The position numbers were made by a program, and so were the translations under genes. Positions 63,486 to 64,000 of a DNA stretch of 64,000 nucleotides are shown here, one piece after another. Origin of the DNA: Candidatus Paracaedibacter symbiosus (GTDB lineage Bacteria > Pseudomonadota > Alphaproteobacteria > Paracaedibacterales > Paracaedibacteraceae); the NCBI RefSeq assembly GCF_000757605.1, contig NZ_JQAK01000001.1:757947-821946 (forward strand), read 5' to 3'. Under the pieces are notes generated by a model, which was not told the origin of the DNA, ran no database searches, and saw nothing but the letters and a program-made list of their open reading frames with translations. Position 1 is the first letter of the stretch. Every line of letters begins with the position of its first letter.

Positions 63486-64000
63486 TTAATAAAATGATTT
63501 CAACCCTGACTCTGTGAGAAGAACACCACGAATCACCTGGCCATCCGCTCCTAAAAGCTTTGTGTTATTACCATTCAAAGTGATTTTAAGGCCACCTGCA
63601 TTCCCGGTGTTGAGGGTATGAATACCGTTTGTTGGCACTTTATAAGTATCGCCTGCATGCATAAGGCGAACATACACCGTCTTTTCAGAACCATCTAGGA
63701 TCTGCACCCATGTATCTTTTACCGCCGTTAACATCACATCATTCTCCGATATTGACATAGAGCTTTCATCAAGAGCTGAGGTAGGTATTTGGGGTGATTC
63801 AGGAACTGAGGATGCTGTTTTCATGGCTGGCATCTCAGGAGTAGTTAGGTGCGATGAATCAAGATGAGGCGCAAGCGGTTGCTCTTCTTTCTCTATCTCG
63901 GCTGTAGCTGGTGCCTCCAAACTTTCTAAAGAAACACCTGGGTCAAGTCGTTCAACGTCGGGTACAGTGTTATTCTCTGACAAGGTTTCTTGGACAACAG
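63486..64000 (-). CDS. rodZ: Cell-shape protein RodZ, C-terminal part (partial, runs off right edge)
   Basis: The frame is open from 64000 to the stop at 63486. The last 85 residues are the RodZ periplasmic domain (DUF4115): VMLTAVKDTWVQILDGSEKT, VRLMHAGDTYKVP, GNAGGLKITLNG, LLGADGQVIRGVLL. The preceding region is an acidic, proline/serine-rich linker (EIEKEEQPLAPHLDSSHL). The N-terminal HTH that binds MreB and the membrane helix lie outside the window. The TTG at 63983 should not be taken as the start. RodZ links MreB to wall synthesis and keeps rod shape. Confidence 0.88.
   Translation of the reverse strand, partial: VVQETLSENNTVPDVERLDPGVSLESLEAPATAEIEKEEQPLAPHLDSSHLTTPEMPAMKTASSVPESPQIPTSALDESSMSISENDVMLTAVKDTWVQILDGSEKTVYVRLMHAGDTYKVPTNGIHTLNTGNAGGLKITLNGNNTKLLGADGQVIRGVLLTESGLKSFY

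Noticed and set aside
1-64000. tRNA and rRNA genes, insertion sequences, prophage
   Set aside because: I looked in every intergenic gap for T-loop patterns (GGTTCGAATCC-like), transposase frames and terminal repeats with a transposase and found none; only short non-coding palindromes are present.

Overview
The window looks like chromosome from an alphaproteobacterium that lives, or recently lived, in close association with a host cell. The closest fit I can argue for is the Holosporales/Paracaedibacter-Odyssella type of amoeba or protist symbiont. That is inference from gene content, not a database match: moderately AT-rich DNA, an NDUFAF5-like methyltransferase, an NDUFS6-like zinc-finger protein, polyhydroxybutyrate genes, a type VI secretion ATPase, flagellar genes, several unrecognised exported repeat proteins and several freshly broken catabolic genes.

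Layout. 1-2.7 kb (minus): flagellar hook operon fliK-flgD-flgE (flgE runs off the left edge) behind a sigma-54-type promoter. 2.7-5.4 kb (minus): an unknown membrane protein and class I PHA synthase phaC. 5.4-7.6 kb (plus): a small lipoprotein whose signal region carries a palindromic element, then recJ. 7.7-17.7 kb (minus): methyltransferase, RND efflux pump with its adaptor, T6SS ATPase tssH and lpxC. 17.9-23.1 kb: lytic transglycosylase, FAD amine oxidase-like protein, an unknown exported protein, dnaB. 23.4-28.1 kb (plus): a second sigma-54-type promoter, then fliC-fliD-fliS. 28.2-33.7 kb: tyrS, anmK-pfk, a repeat-rich exported protein, a gene remnant and hemB. 33.8-36 kb (plus): a valine-type acyl-CoA dehydrogenase and a frameshifted 3-hydroxyisobutyryl-CoA hydrolase. 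36.4-38.2 kb (minus): umuDC. 38.6-45.4 kb (plus): exported Q/N-rich protein with twin tyrosine motifs, radA, cvpA, bamB, der. 45.4-46.1 kb (minus): a probably frameshifted exported protein. 46.5-49.4 kb (plus): amino-acid permease, 3-hydroxybutyrate dehydrogenase, exported HAD-like protein. 49.6-52.8 kb (minus): cytochrome bd operon cydABX (cydX is only 36 codons) and a 52-residue zinc-finger protein. 53.1-55.7 kb: frameshifted glutaryl-CoA dehydrogenase, frameshifted Fcy1-like deaminase, bcp, tiny K/E-rich lipoprotein. 55.8-64 kb: AsmA/YhdP-like protein, dicarboxylate/amino-acid symporter, aspC, tyrosine-type permease and the 3' part of rodZ (runs off the right edge).

How it fits together. 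Flagellar genes sit in two blocks, both behind nearly identical sigma-54-type promoters, so hook and filament synthesis are probably controlled together. PhaC and 3-hydroxybutyrate dehydrogenase imply a carbon store that can be made and used. Four uptake or efflux systems and low-oxygen cytochrome bd fit a nutrient-scavenging, host-associated cell. Envelope genes (lpxC, bamB, AsmA-like, rodZ, RND pump) show a normal Gram-negative outer membrane.

The most interesting signals are: (a) four protein genes broken by 1-nt or 4-nt frame changes between 34.9 and 54.8 kb, two at six-base homopolymers; (b) palindromic elements in most intergenic gaps, one lying in frame inside a lipoprotein signal region as Rickettsia palindromic elements do; (c) a lone tssH; (d) exported proteins with recent internal repeats, one with two tyrosine motifs that resemble host kinase sites. 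I found no tRNA, rRNA, CRISPR array or insertion sequence. All family calls are from reading translations by eye.
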